From: Eupeodes corollae
Lineage: Eukaryota; Arthropoda; Insecta; Diptera; Syrphidae
NCBI RefSeq assembly: GCF_945859685.1
Contig: NC_079149.1
Span: 28,245,118 to 28,309,117, forward strand
Direction: 5' to 3'
DNA: 64,000 nucleotides
Position 1 is the first letter of the stretch, and each line of letters starts with the position of its first letter. Positions 46,400 through 58,429 of the stretch are shown here, in pieces. Made by a program: the position numbers and the translations under genes. Below the pieces are notes generated by a model. The model was not told the DNA's origin. It saw nothing but the letters and a program-made list of their open reading frames with translations, and did not search any database.

Positions 46400-47420
46400 T
46401 ACATATTTACTTATTAAACGAAAGCTTTTCGTCCAATATAACTCCCAAATCCTTTTTTGCCATAATTCTATCTAAACTCGTATTGTTGATAGTATAATCA
46501 AATACGATTGGTGTTTTTTTTCCTATAGCATGTAAGGCTCTGACATTTGGCAACATTCAGGAACAACTTGTTTAATTCACACTATTCAGACAGTTTTTGG
46601 ATATCAATCTGTAGAAAATTTTATGAGCCGGAAAATCTTGACTTCATCGGCATGCATAAGATACTTCGAATATTTAAAATTTACCGAAGTGTCATTTATA
46701 AAAAGCACAAATAACAAGGGGCCAATGTGACTGCCTTGAGGAACACCTGAAGTTACATCAATACTTTTGGATTTAAACTTTCCCAATTTTACAAATTGAA
46801 CCCGATTTTTAAAATAGAAAGAAATACATTTTATGAAATTAGAATGGAAACCAAGTTTTGAAAGCTTAAAAATTAGTATACTATGATTTACCCTATCAAA
46901 AGCTTTTGCAAAAGTACAGAATCGCAGCAGCAGATCTTCCAGAAACAATACCATGTTGGTGTTTAGATATTAAATTTTATTTTTTCTTACAAGCATTTCG
47001 AAAATTTTTGCGATCACAAAGGAGAAAGAACTTAATTCAAACCGATCACAAAGTGTACAATTATTTTTACGACTTTTGGGTGGTAAAGTTGAAAGAGAGA
47101 CTTTAGGTTACTGATCTTGAAAAAGACGTTCAAAAGCTTACAAGATTCTGATGTAAAAAAATGGTTTTAATCATAAAAAGTTCTATGTCTGTTCTTGGAT
47201 TTTTTCCGAAATGAAAATCTATGACAGATAAAGAGTATTGCTTGAAAATTTGTACAGTGTTTTGTTTTTATTTTGTAATTTCTTAGGAATAATATTAAAA
47301 AAGTGCTGTTTTGACCGTTCAAAAGTATCTTGTTTCAGAGATGTAAAATGTATAGCCAATGTGTGTATTACTTTCTTTTGCTTAATTTCTCAAAAGACAA
47401 AAAGGTTAAGGTTTCTAATG
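46400..47420 (-). mobile_element. LINE fragment with degraded reverse transcriptase (copy B)
   Basis: Minus strand, the counterpart of 3885-4810 but longer at its 3' end. It reads FAKAFDRVNHSILIFKLSKL and FHSNFIKCISFYFKNRVQF (46910-46790). The RT core follows, SGVPQGSHIGPLLFVLFIND (46755-46695), with the catalytic box degraded to HADE. Next is DIQKLSE-type sequence near 46600, then DRIMAKKDLGVILDEKLSF (46480-46425). Upstream pieces (47000-47420) align to the linker before RT. Not functional. Probably Jockey/I group. Confidence 0.8.
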
Positions 47421-47522
47421 AATAAATACAAAATTTAAGTCCTTCAGGTAACTAGGATTAAGAAATGTACCAATTTAAAGAAAGACATTACTTTTAACCA
47501 AGATAATCAGAAGTTTTAAAAC

Positions 47523-47536
47523 CATTTGTAATCGAT
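47523..47536. repeat. SINE target-site duplication, left
   Basis: CATTTGTAATCGAT, repeated exactly at 47861-47874. Confidence 0.93.
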
Positions 47537-47860
47537 CAAAAAAAAAAAATCAAAATGGGGTGGCGCAACAGTCCGTTGAGAACCAGGGCCTAGTGACTTA
47601 CAACTCTCAACCATTCCTGTGTGCGAGTACTGTTGTCAGGAATGGAAGGGACCTACAATTTTAGGCCGAATCCGAACGGCTAATTTGAGAAAGCACTTTT
47701 TCATGACAAGAATTACTCTTGAAGGATTTGTCAATTCCTCGCAAGAGGCAGTACCCGCGAAAATAATTTTTTTTTTAAATTAAGGTGGCACAGGCAGGGA
47801 TTGAACCTAGGACCCCTTGCATGACAGTCCAACGCACTAACCACTATGCTACGGGTACTA
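47537..47860 (-). mobile_element. tRNA-derived SINE, complete, only in copy B
   Basis: Read on the minus strand, the 324-bp element begins with a tRNA-like head: A box TAGCATAGTGG (47851-47841) and B box GGTTCAATCCC (47807-47797), the internal promoter pair used by RNA polymerase III. A body follows (GCGGGTACTGCCTCTTGCGA, GTAGGTCCCTTCCATTCC, AGGCCCTGGTTCTCAACGG, TTGCGCCACCCCA), with a T-rich tail at 47557-47537. Perfect 14-bp target-site duplications flank it, and copy A has the empty site at 4975-4988. Related fragments: 19090-19182, 30693-30905 and 34755-34880. Mobilisation would need a partner LINE, which cannot be named from this window. Confidence 0.93.
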
Positions 47861-47874
47861 CATTTGTAATCGAT

Positions 47875-48454
47875 AACTCCGTGAATTCAATCTTTAGGGT
47901 CTTAAATTGTGGGCATTGTAAAAACAACATATTTCAAATAGCCTCAAAGAAAGATAGTGGTAAATTACAGGATCCTCGTGGTCTATTGTGATTACCTCCT
48001 TTATTTTGATTTCTCCTTTTGCCCAAAAACGATTGTTTAACACATTGTAATCCATTCAACGCAATTGCGGATCTAGGGGGGATCTAGTCGTTGGGAGATG
48101 CAAAACTAATCGTATTGCGTTGACTATTTTCCAGATATGAAAACAAAATTGATATTTCACTTCCTTAGACTTTGTTGCTAAAATTACTACTTTTCACCGA
48201 TGAAGAGACCAAGAAGATAATATTAATCGGAAATTCAGCCTTTTTCCAATAACGCAGCACAAATTCTTCAAATTTTGACCAATGAGCCATCTAGGAAGGG
48301 TCATGCATAAAGCTTATACAGTTACGTTGTGTGAGTAAAGATTTCTTAAGAAGAAACCTTGGATAACAAATTGTCAGTTTAATATTAAGTTCCTGAAACT
48401 GTAAGCCTTCAATTCCACCTTTTTTTTGACGCACATAAATAGTGAACATTGAAG
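47875..48454. other. Unassigned sequence (copy B)
   Basis: The counterpart of 4990-5469, with about 150 bases around 48280-48450 that copy A lacks. No gene recognised. Confidence 0.5.
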
Positions 48455-48935
48455 TGACTTTTACTTGCAAAACATAGGAACTATAAGGCAAGGATTGCAT
48501 TCGTACAAAATTTCAAACTCGAGTTTTAAATCAAATAATATGACACTACAATGGTAGACAAGTCTAAAATTTGCCCCTGATTCCATCCGTCTGTCCTGGC
48601 TCCTACAGAATAAATTATTGTATCGACTGAGTTCAAACGAGGAAATTAAGGTCTTTAACCCGTTTGGTGTAAGGCGTCTTTCCATTTTTGTATGCGGAAA
48701 ATAACAGCAGTCCCACTAATATTCGATTTCCTTCAAAAGTGAACCGATTTTTTGAAACTTTTACAATTTTTTTTAGTTCGGCTTCTTTCTACAAGAAAAA
48801 TGTATTTTGGAATTGCTCCTGAAGGGTAACCCATATTGAACTGTTATTTTGTTCACAAGAACTAATGGACCGATTTTAATAATATTTTCTTTCTTTGCAA
48901 GCTCTTGGCGATGATCAAATGATCAAATTGACGAT
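48455..48935 (+). repeat. Composite dispersed repeat, left module (copy B)
   Basis: The counterpart of 5470-5945, very similar throughout. Confidence 0.85.
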
Positions 48936-49200
48936 GATGATAATTTGTGGTAATCAAAAATGTCATTGCTTTTTTTTATTTAAAAAAAATATTAGTTTTT
49001 GTTTACAAAACTCGATATCTCAGAAAGGGGTTACCATGTTAACTGTTTTTTTATAAGCGCTAAAATATTATTTTTTAAAAATAAAATAGCATTCAAATTT
49101 TTGAGAAAAACTTATTTTTCAGGTACATTTCTAAATCGTTCATTTTAATTTTTTTCAAAATTGAATTTCTGTTGAATACAAAAAATTCTAAAATCTAGAA
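48936..49200. repeat. B-only segment between the two repeat modules
   Basis: About 260 bases, including AAACTCGATATCTCAGAAAG, present here but absent from copy A at 5940. The 22-kb copy has a LINE scrap at the equivalent place. It may be original repeat sequence deleted in copy A. Confidence 0.65.
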
Positions 49201-49269
49201 CAAAAATTTCAAAAATGGATGTAAAGAATATAAATGTCACGAAAACAGTAACTTTTGTTAAACTAATGG

Positions 49270-50812
49270 CTAGTTGAAAAACTTAACAAGAGGCTGGGAT
49301 GAAACCGACACTAATAACTTCCCATCCCGTCTGTCAATTTGTCTTGCTTAAAAGTTTGTAGGTTTTCGTGTGGGGTAAAAAAGTTGCTAGTTGAAATATT
49401 CTTCTAAATTTTAAAATTACCAACAATATTTTTCATATCAAGAAATAGGTTAGTTCGAAAATTTAGTTTTTTTAAATAGATTTATAGTTGAAAACACATT
49501 TTTACCAATTTTAGTAGCATTTCTTAAATTTTTACAAATTGGATGAAATTGATGAACATCAATTTTCACTAAATTTACGTAATATTTTATTTTATATAAA
49601 AAATGGACTGTTGGATTTTTGTACAAAAAACTACTGAATATCGATATTTCTGAGAAATATTGAAGACAATATTTTTAATCTTTGAAAAGCTATTTGAGTC
49701 GAAAGTAAGTTTCTACCAAGTAAGGTTTGATTTTTTTGTAAGAAAACTGTCAATTAGATTTTATCTCAAAATTTTACTGAACGTTGACAACAATATTTTT
49801 TAAAAGATAAAAGTAGTTTAAAGCAAATATCTCAAAGTTTTGAAAATATATTTTAGTCGAAAATCAATTTTTACAAACTTTTATTAATTTTGTTCTTTAG
49901 GTTTTTATTTTTTTTTTAACTTTCAATTCCATTTTTCTCAAAATTTTTCCAAACTTTGACAACAATATTTCCTATAAGTATAAATAAGTTGGAACCCATA
50001 ATCTCAAGTTTTTGAAAAGATATTTGTGTCGAAAATCAATTTTTACTAACTTTTGTTAAACTTTCTTATAGGTTTTTATTTATTGTAAGAAAACCGTCAA
50101 TTTGATTTTTTTAAAATTGTACCAAGTGTTGAAAGCTATATTTCCTATAAGATAAAATAAGTTTGAAGACAGAATCTTAAGTTTTTTAAAAGATATTTGT
50201 GTCGAAATTTAATTTTTACCAACTTTGGGTAATGTTTTTATTTTTTATAAAAAAAAACTGTCAATTCGATTTCCTCAAAATTTTACTAGATTTTAAAAAC
50301 GTTGTCTCTTGTTGCACAAAATTGTTTTGGAGATGAAATTATTTTTTATTCGTTAAATTTTCGAGATGACAATTTTTTTTTTAGTTTTTTTCGTTTAAAA
50401 GAAAACCGTTAAACAGATTTTTTTCAAAAATATACTGGTTTGGTATCACGTTACAATATGTAATATAACATTTAATTCAATTCTCTAGAATTAATGGTTC
50501 GTGAGATATTTGGGGTTAACAAAAATGTCCACCTTTTTTTTAAACTGCTATGGTAAAAAAACCACCTACGCAATTTTTTGAGAGCCCTTTATGCATCTTT
50601 CTGCAATACTATCTGTATGACAAAATTTATTTGAAATTGAGCTATGGACGACGAGAAAAGCGTCGCGAACGTACAGAAGTACGAACGTCCAGACATCTTT
50701 CTAAAAATCTTTTATTTCGACTCTAGGAAACGTCGAGAAATGTCAAAATTTTCAATTTGAAAAATCGGACCCATTACAATAACTTCCTATGGGAAGTTAA
50801 TAAACTTTTCAT
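49270..50812 (+). repeat. Composite dispersed repeat, right module with array (copy B)
   Basis: AACTTCCCAT at 49316-49325 and its exact inverted complement ATGGGAAGTT at 50789-50798. The internal array of about four units corresponds to 6380-7030. Confidence 0.87.
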
Positions 50813-51009
50813 ATCTATTTATTTAAAAGCTTTTAATTTCTTGAAAACTGAAGTGAGAAACAATTCTGAGAACCCACGAAATTCTTTCTCTAATAAACTG
50901 GAATTCTGGAATACTTTCGTATGCAGGGAGTCGTTCAAATTAAAAAGTTAGACCATACCTTGTGGACAATTTCCTTACTTAGGTCTTCAGACTTGTTAAG
51001 TCAATTGGG

Positions 51010-51680
51010 AACCCCTTAAGGGGCATAGGGCGTCTACTACGCCTGCCGGAGATGTGCTTCATCTCCCTCCAACTCTTGCCTATTAAAGCTGATTCCTCCT
51101 CGACTGTCCTGCGCCATGTGCTTCTCGGTCATCCAGCTCTTCTTCCTTATTGTGTGAGCGGATTCCACTGCATTGCTAGGGCTGCAATATAGTCATTACC
51201 TTTTCGAATCTTATGTCCAATCCATTGTCACTTACGCCTTCGTATAATAGAGTCTAAAGGTGTCTGTACTGCCCTTCTATCAAGGACCTCATTTGATATT
51301 CGGTTTGGCCTGAAAATCCTTGATGTTGCGAATATATCTATTCATGAAGGTTTGTAGCCATCTTGTAATGGCTGAAGTAACCTTCCAGGTGCTGTACCCA
51401 TAAAGAAGCACAGATTCGACATTTTTGCGAAACAGTCGTAGCTTTGTTGTTAAGCCGATAGAGTTATTCCTATAAACTTTCGACAGCATACCGAACACCG
51501 CTTTTGCTTTGCCGATGCGGTAGATGACGTCTTGTTTGATTCCGCCTTTAATGAAGACGATACTTCCAAGAAATTGAAAGCTCTCCAATTTTCCACTATT
51601 TGTGAGGTAATATCTATTTGAGTGGATGGTCGGGTTTGGAGGCTGATTATTTTATAATAATACTTTTTAGCCCTTATCTC
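51010..51680 (-). mobile_element. LINE fragment, second family (copy B)
   Basis: Minus strand, the counterpart of 7660-8280: ESFQFLGSIVFIKGGIKQDV, KAKAVFGMLSKVYRNNSIGL, TKLRLFRKNVESVLLYGYST, and KDFQAKPNIK near 51300. The RT core present in copy A (8281-8560) has been deleted here. Confidence 0.83.
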
Positions 51681-51689
51681 TGAAAAGGA

Positions 51690-54600
51690 TTTTTCGACGA
51701 AAATCCAGATCATTTACATGCATTTCGATGACAAAATCAGCAATGAAATGACATTGCTTGTGATCAAAATTCTAGATTTCTTGTATTAACTTATTTTTTA
51801 AAGTATTAAGAACTAGATTTGTATGCAAATTAGGATATAATATTCTTTTTGGAATGTCTGTTCCAAAGATTTACGATGAATCAACAAACCTGGGTTTTCG
51901 TCCACTCTTCATTGATGCACACGCTTTTCATTTTTTAAATCATTCTAACTTCTTTCAACAGCTCAAATTTTACCCTCAGTTTCACTTTATTTTCAAGCTA
52001 AAAGTTGATTCCACTCAAAAGTTTCAAGAGTATTCGGTTTTGCAAGAAATGCAAAATTTTCACAATTTTGTTCACTTAATATTATATATTCAACAGCGAA
52101 TTATTTGATTTTTAGAAATAACATAGTTCTAACTTATCAAATGTTTAAAAATTACGGTTTCAAAATTTAAAGCTGCCCAAATATGGGGCTATTTAAAATG
52201 AAACCTCTTTTTGAAAAAAATCTTTATTTACATACGCATTTTGGTGCACAGTACAATTTCTTGAGCTGATTGAAGTTCGATTAACTCTTTTATTGTTGAG
52301 TCTTTCCATGAAGCCAAAACGTTTTCCTTATGTCTTTTATAAATTCAATATAAGCTCTATGCTGACTGACAAAGACTCTTAAACTCAATGTCATCTATTA
52401 TCCAAAGTTGAATGCACTTAACCGCCAAAGTCAATGACATACAAATCCTTTATTGATGCAGACTGCAGGTATAGATTATACCCTCTTCAAAAACTATAAA
52501 CATTACTATAGTCCTCGGTATAGATTCAGGAAAAAATCACTAGAGGATTTATGTAAGAACTTCCGTTTGTTTTTTTATTGCTAACATCTCTTCTAGGAGG
52601 TATCAAGTACCTATGCAGTTTCCATGTTTCCATCATCATGATCCTTTTAAGCTTGTGACTAATGCAATATGCATGCTTCTATCGTTTCCATTTGTGTAGA
52701 GCGATCCGGTGCAAGTTTATTTCTAAACACACTACCAGCAGCTGTGCAACCTGCAACAGGAAGCGTATAAAACTACCGTTTCCATTTATTTCGGAGTTTA
52801 TTACTATCAAAACATCCAATATTTATACAAACTTACATACGCTATAAGGTTAACGTTAACAGATTTAAAAGTGGCTTTGTTGTTGAGGAAAACTATATAA
52901 CGTAAACATCCATTCCAAATGGTTTGTTTCAACTATTTTATAAAACAACAACAATTAATGGCGGTATATTCTATAAAGTGGCGCTGCTGTGTGAAAGAAG
53001 GTGGATGGGGGCCTATGGTGGGTGACTTGACTAAGGCCGTTCAAATACAAGAAAATAAACCCTTTAAGTGCTATTGCACCAGTTTCCTTTCGTTACATTT
53101 TACAACTACAACAAAAGCTACAAAAAACCAACAACAACTTGCAACAAACAATATGAATTCATAAATATTACTGAGTCCTTCCGCCCAACACCTCACCACC
53201 GACGACGCAAGCCCATCCCGCCCCTACGCCACAACTGATGTCCTCGACTCTTCTATGACCTCTTTCCTTCTTTCCCAAGGATCTGCTTCTTCTCATATCG
53301 AAGAAATGATTTCCATATTACTTTTATTCTTCCTTTGCTGCTGATGAAGCCAAGTTCCTGGTTCTGGTTCTGGTTCCTGCATCGAGGCAAAATAACATAA
53401 CATAGCTATAGTGGTTGGATTGGTGGTGGGCTTGAGTCGTAGAACTATGTGTATGTGAAGCTTGGAAAGGACGTGAGGAATTTTCATTTCACCATACATA
53501 TAATTTTTTTTTATTATTTTCCTTTTGAAAATTTTCATTATTATGTTTTTTCTTCGATTCCGCTTTCCTATATTGTTGTTGCTTTTTTATTTCTTTTATC
53601 GTTTTACAATTGCAAGGTTTTCTTTTTCATTCTATTTTTCCTTGCGATGCACATTCTCATTCTAAGCTCCTTTTCAGACACAAATGCTCAGCCTCACATA
53701 TCCTTGCAGCCATTTTTGTTTGTATTATTGTTATTTTTTGTTGAAAGCGCAATGTCTGCAGTTAGTTCTTTTTATTCACTTCCGTTTTATTCGCGCGGCT
53801 CTTGAATGATGGGGCGCGCTTACATAAGAAAGTAATTTCAAAAAAGCAGACACTTTTCACACGCGAAGAAAACTCACAGTAGGTAAGTGAGACAAGACGT
53901 GAAGTAGATGAGGAAATGAATAAACAAAACAGGGTTTTTCGTATGTTTTATATGTTTTACATATTTGTACACTTTTATTTACATGTGTATCTCGGTTGTC
54001 GTAATTCTGTTTTCTTTTCTGTTTTTTTTTTTGCTAGATTAAGCTTTAAGGAACATTTTTTATTGTTTTACAACTATACTTACAGGAGGTAGGAGGTATC
54101 GCTTAAATATACATTCGTGTCATGTAGGAACACTAGAAAAGAACTCCCTGAATTTATATAGCAACAAAATTACTATATGCCCCATAAAAAAAAAATAAAA
54201 CAATAAAGCGAAACAATGGAATGAATGAAGTGAATTTTAACACAAATCATTTTTGATTGTTTTGTAATTGTAAAAAAAGATTACAAAATAAAATAAATAA
54301 CAAAAAAATATAACAGTTATAATATAAGCGGGATTATACCAGGAACACATTTCTGAAAAAAAAAACAACTTTAACAAACACAATTAAAATTTTCAACTCC
54401 TGGGAAGTGTAAAAGAGGCGGAAAAGAACATGTGAATTGTTGACAGTTCATGACAGTCAAATTAGTACCTAAATATTTGTTAAAAGTACCTTCATACATA
54501 TGTATTTTCTATGTTTTTTAAAAGAAATAATAATATATCATCAATTAAAGTAAAATCGTTTTGGAGTATTCAAAAATTTGAACGTTTTTTTTCCGAAGTA

Positions 54601-54789
54601 GCATGAAGTAGTTTTCGACTTAATTCTAGTAAAAATTGGTCTTCATATGTCATTTTCTGGGAAAAATTCAGTGCTGAAAAATTAATACCAAATTGTAGAC
54701 TGGAACTTTTTAAGCCTTCAAAAATAAAAGGAAAAACAATTTTGTTTTTAAGCTTAAAGCAAACACTTTTGAAAAAACAAAATAGAATA
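51690..54789. other. Stretch without recognisable genes (copy B)
   Basis: Nearly identical to 8830-12000. No gene, RNA or promoter supported. Confidence 0.55.
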
Positions 54790-55534
54790 AATATAAAAGA
54801 AGAGTTATCAAAACTAGGGAGGGTTTCCAGACCCAAGGCAAAACAGTCAAACTGCTACAATCGCAAGAGATCGCCGTATCCTTTTACAACAGAGTTACAA
54901 GTAACCTCGCTTGAAGTTCTCTGCCGCCAACATAATGTATCGAAAACCAGTGGCAACATTGCTAAGAGGCAATCAGAGTAGCCGCGTCTGACGTGCTGGG
55001 TATCAAGCAGCCAAGAACAAAGAACCTTTGGTTTGATGAGGAATGTCAGCAGGCAAATGCAGCCAAACAACAGGCATGCAAAGCGGAACTGCATAGAAGA
55101 ACGAGAGCTGCTCATGAGCTCTATGAGCAGAAAGGGCAAGAGGAACTCCGACTTCTCCGAAGGAAAAAGAAAGAGCATGAGAAGCGTGCGGTCGAAGATT
55201 TAAAGAAGTTCAAAAGCATGAATGAAATGAAAGAAACGGAATTCACAAGTCTATAAACCTAGAACCGAAGGTTGCAAAGACGAAGGTGGAAACATCACAG
55301 TGGAATCACAGTCAACGCTGAGGATATGCAAAGACCACTTCTGCAGACTGTATAACAGCGACGACGAACCAAACTCCGCCGTCAGATAGGATTATCCATT
55401 CTATATATGCGACAAAGCTAACAATTCCTTCTACCTACCTTAGCTAAAGTCTAACAAAGCTGCTGCAGCAGATGGCTTGAATGCCGAGCTCTTTAAAGCA
55501 GGTGGAGATGAGTTGGTTAGGAGCATGCACCAAC
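54790..55534 (+). mobile_element. RTE-clade LINE, 5' half, interrupted (copy B)
   Basis: Plus strand, the counterpart of 12000-12752. The linker is better preserved here: KNLWFDEECQQANAAKQQAC (55008-55068), RTRAAHELYEQKGQEELRLL and RRKKKEHEKRAVEDLKKF (to 55210). RT motif 1 follows in broken frames (KSNKAAAADGLNAELFKAG, about 55445-55503). Copy A has deletions in this linker that copy B lacks. Confidence 0.87.
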
Positions 55535-56751
55535 ATCAGCAGAGTCCATAAGCGGGGCATTGAAAACCAAACCCTCAGCAGCGTTAGACACTCTCCTCCA
55601 TCTGACACCCCTCGAAATCTTTAGCAAATAAGTGGCAGCGAGTACAGCGATTAGACTCAACGCCTCATCTCAATGAACCGACAACAATGTAGGGCACTCC
55701 ATCAGTTTGAACCTCTTTGGTTCTATACCAAAGTACATAGACTGCAGTATTCCGAACCCTCAATTTGGAAAAAAAACTTTCAGGTATCCATTCCATCCAA
55801 AGATGAATGGGAAGACAAAAAACTCCTGACAAAACCAATTATTTGTATACAAATGCAAATGCAAATGAAGGAGTCGGTAGTGGTGTATACTCAGAAAAGC
55901 TTAATCTAAGCATCTCATTCTGCCTCACTAATCATTGTAGCGTCTTCCAGCGGACATTTTAGCGATCAAAGAGGTTCTCTCCTGGCTTTGAGAAAACGTG
56001 ATATCAACTTCTGATATCCGCATCTTCTCTGACAGTCAGGCTGTTATTAAATCTCTTGACTATGCCTCAACCAAAACTCAAACGGCCCTCGATTGTCGAT
56101 CGTCCCTTATGGAGATGGCGCAGCAACTTAACATTCACCTCTGTTGAGTGCCGGGCCATAGAGACATCACAGGAAATTGTAGAGCCTATGAAATAACTAA
56201 AAATGGAACCGTCAAACCTATTTTACCTGAAAGGGAGAAGATAGGTATACTGATAGCCACATGTAAACTTATGCTAAAAGAAACAGCTGTTGCAATAGCA
56301 AACTCTAGGTGGCACAATTTACCAACATGCGCAGCCAAAAAACACATATGGCCTTCACTGGACCTTAAGCGCTATAAAGACTTGTTATCGTATCTCAAAG
56401 AAGACTTAATTTTAGCTCCCTAAAAGGTGCCCTTACGGGACACTATGTTATAGGCAAACACGCAATACGACTTGGTGTAGCCACAAATGACTTCTGCAGG
56501 AGCTTTATACACCTTCTCTGCACTTGCCCTGCTCTTTTACTAAGACGCAAACTTCATCTGGGAGGCTACTCTTTTGACAATCCCAGTGAACTAGCTAAAA
56601 AGGATATAAAATATCTTCTTCGCTTTATAAAAAGCTCAAAATGGTTCGACTAGTAGGAAGTCATTCTCTAGATTCTCTCACAATGGGCCTTTTCTCTTGG
56701 CCTAAGTGTGTGTATTCTGAATCCGCAGCCACTTTAACATAACCTAACCTA
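55535..56751 (+). mobile_element. RNase H-bearing LINE (LOA/I type) nested in RTE (copy B)
   Basis: The counterpart of 12753-13988, flanked by TGCACCAAC at 55526-55534 and 56752-56760. It has the same RNase H motifs and the same TGA before VPGHRDITGNC as copy A, and a TAACATAACCTAACCT tail. Confidence 0.88.
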
Positions 56752-57620
56752 TGCACCAACTTATCTGTAAGATATTGCCCTTAAAAACCATGCCCGATGA
56801 ATGGAACCACAATATTGTTTGCCCGATCCGGAAAAAGGGAGACCCTCTAAACTGCTACAACTATAGAAGAATCAGTCCACTTAACATTGCTTACAAAATC
56901 TTCTCTGCCGTAATATGTGAACGTCTAAAGACCATCGTCAACAACCTCATAGGTCCTTATCAGTGTGGTTTTAGCTCAGGGAAGTTGACAGTCGGTCAAA
57001 TATTCACATTATGGCAAATCCTGAAAAAAACTGCAAAAAAATCAAATCGACACCCACCATTTTTTGATCGATTTCAAGGCCGCATATGACAGCATCTACA
57101 GGCACGAGCTGCATAGAACTTTTGTGCAGGATCACCATGAAGAATTCACGATGCTGCATAAAGGTTGGAAACAACTTAACAGAACCTTTCGATATCAAAA
57201 ACGGTTCTAGGCAAGGTGAAAGAATAGTGCAGAGCTCCCACTAGAGGAACTATTTTGAAAAGGTCTCTCAATTCACCACCATATGCTGATGATATTGAAA
57301 TAATCATAAGAACTCTGCGTGATACCAATGGAGCTTTTATACTCGTAAGCATTGAGGCAGAAGTGAAAAAAATAGGTTTAGCGAGGCTAAGCAAAGTACA
57401 TGTCATCAAGCAAAGACCTAGAATCGAAACCTCGTTCAAAACGTCACCATCGATAAACGTAACTTTGAGGTAGTTAAAGACTACCCAGACCCTGCTATGA
57501 ACACAGAAAACAACACCAGCCTTAAGATCTTGTTTACCGCTGTTTCCTTGGGCTAAGAAAGCAGTTGAGTAGCAAAGCCCTCTCTTGAGCGACCAAAGTA
57601 TCAAAACTAGTACTAGAATT
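56752..57620 (+). mobile_element. RTE-clade LINE, 3' half (copy B)
   Basis: Plus strand: MHQLICKILPLKTMPDEWNH (56751-56810), VCPIRKKGDPLNCYNYRRIS, FSAVICERLKTIVNNLIGPY, QCGFSSGKLTVGQIFT (the GFRPGK box is mutated), a broken FKAAYDSIY block, and YADDIEIIIRT near 57283-57315. Disrupted like copy A. Confidence 0.88.
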
Positions 57621-58429
57621 TTTTGCAACAATAACGATCTTGTATGGAACTATAGTAGTGTCTTTTAAAATCTTTTAACCCTCCCAACAATTTCCCGTTT
57701 AAAATCATCTCAAGAAGGCTTGAACAATGTAAAGAAATATTAAAAACTTATATCCACAATGAGATAACTTATTCGAAAAAAGGCCTAAAGGAGCATCCAT
57801 GGTGATTTCCACATCGGCGTCTACGTTAACAAGAACACTTGAAAAACTGCACTTTGCTACCGGACCAATCTTCTTCAAAAAACAAAAACGGGAACAACGT
57901 TTTGATCAAGTATTGGCGTTACAGAACATGTTAGTCCATTTTTTAAACTGAAATTGAAGGCATATATTAAGACGACCTTTTGACCATACAGCACACCATT
58001 AAAACATCTTATTCCTTAATCGATTTTTTAAATCGAATCGGGAAAATTTATACTTTTTTGGTTGTCACTGGACAAATAATTTCGATCAAAAATTGATTAA
58101 AAAGAATCTGAGAGGTAAATACTACAATCTCTCAAGAAATTCACATTTTTAACACATGAAAAAACTATTATATCTTCAAAATGATAAACCAATAAGGGCG
58201 TCTGCATTCAATTTCTTCTTCTAAGGTTATACCAGATCTTTAAAATATAACCTGATAAACTTGGACTTCTTTGTCAAAATAAATGATATGTCTTCTAGTT
58301 TTCAATTTTCAAAAACCAAGTTTCAACAGAAGCAACAAATCAATTTTTTTTTAAATTATTTATTTCCAACTTATGACAGCAAATTTAAAAATGTTGCTTT
58401 ATTCTTAAATTATTTAAAACTTACTTACT
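57621..58429. other. Stretch without recognisable genes (copy B)
   Basis: The counterpart of 14831-15714. Nothing recognised. Confidence 0.5.

Noticed and set aside
47792..47860. Possible tRNA gene (clear A and B boxes)
   Set aside because: It is the head of a SINE: flanked by target duplications, followed by the SINE body, and lacking a proper acceptor stem.
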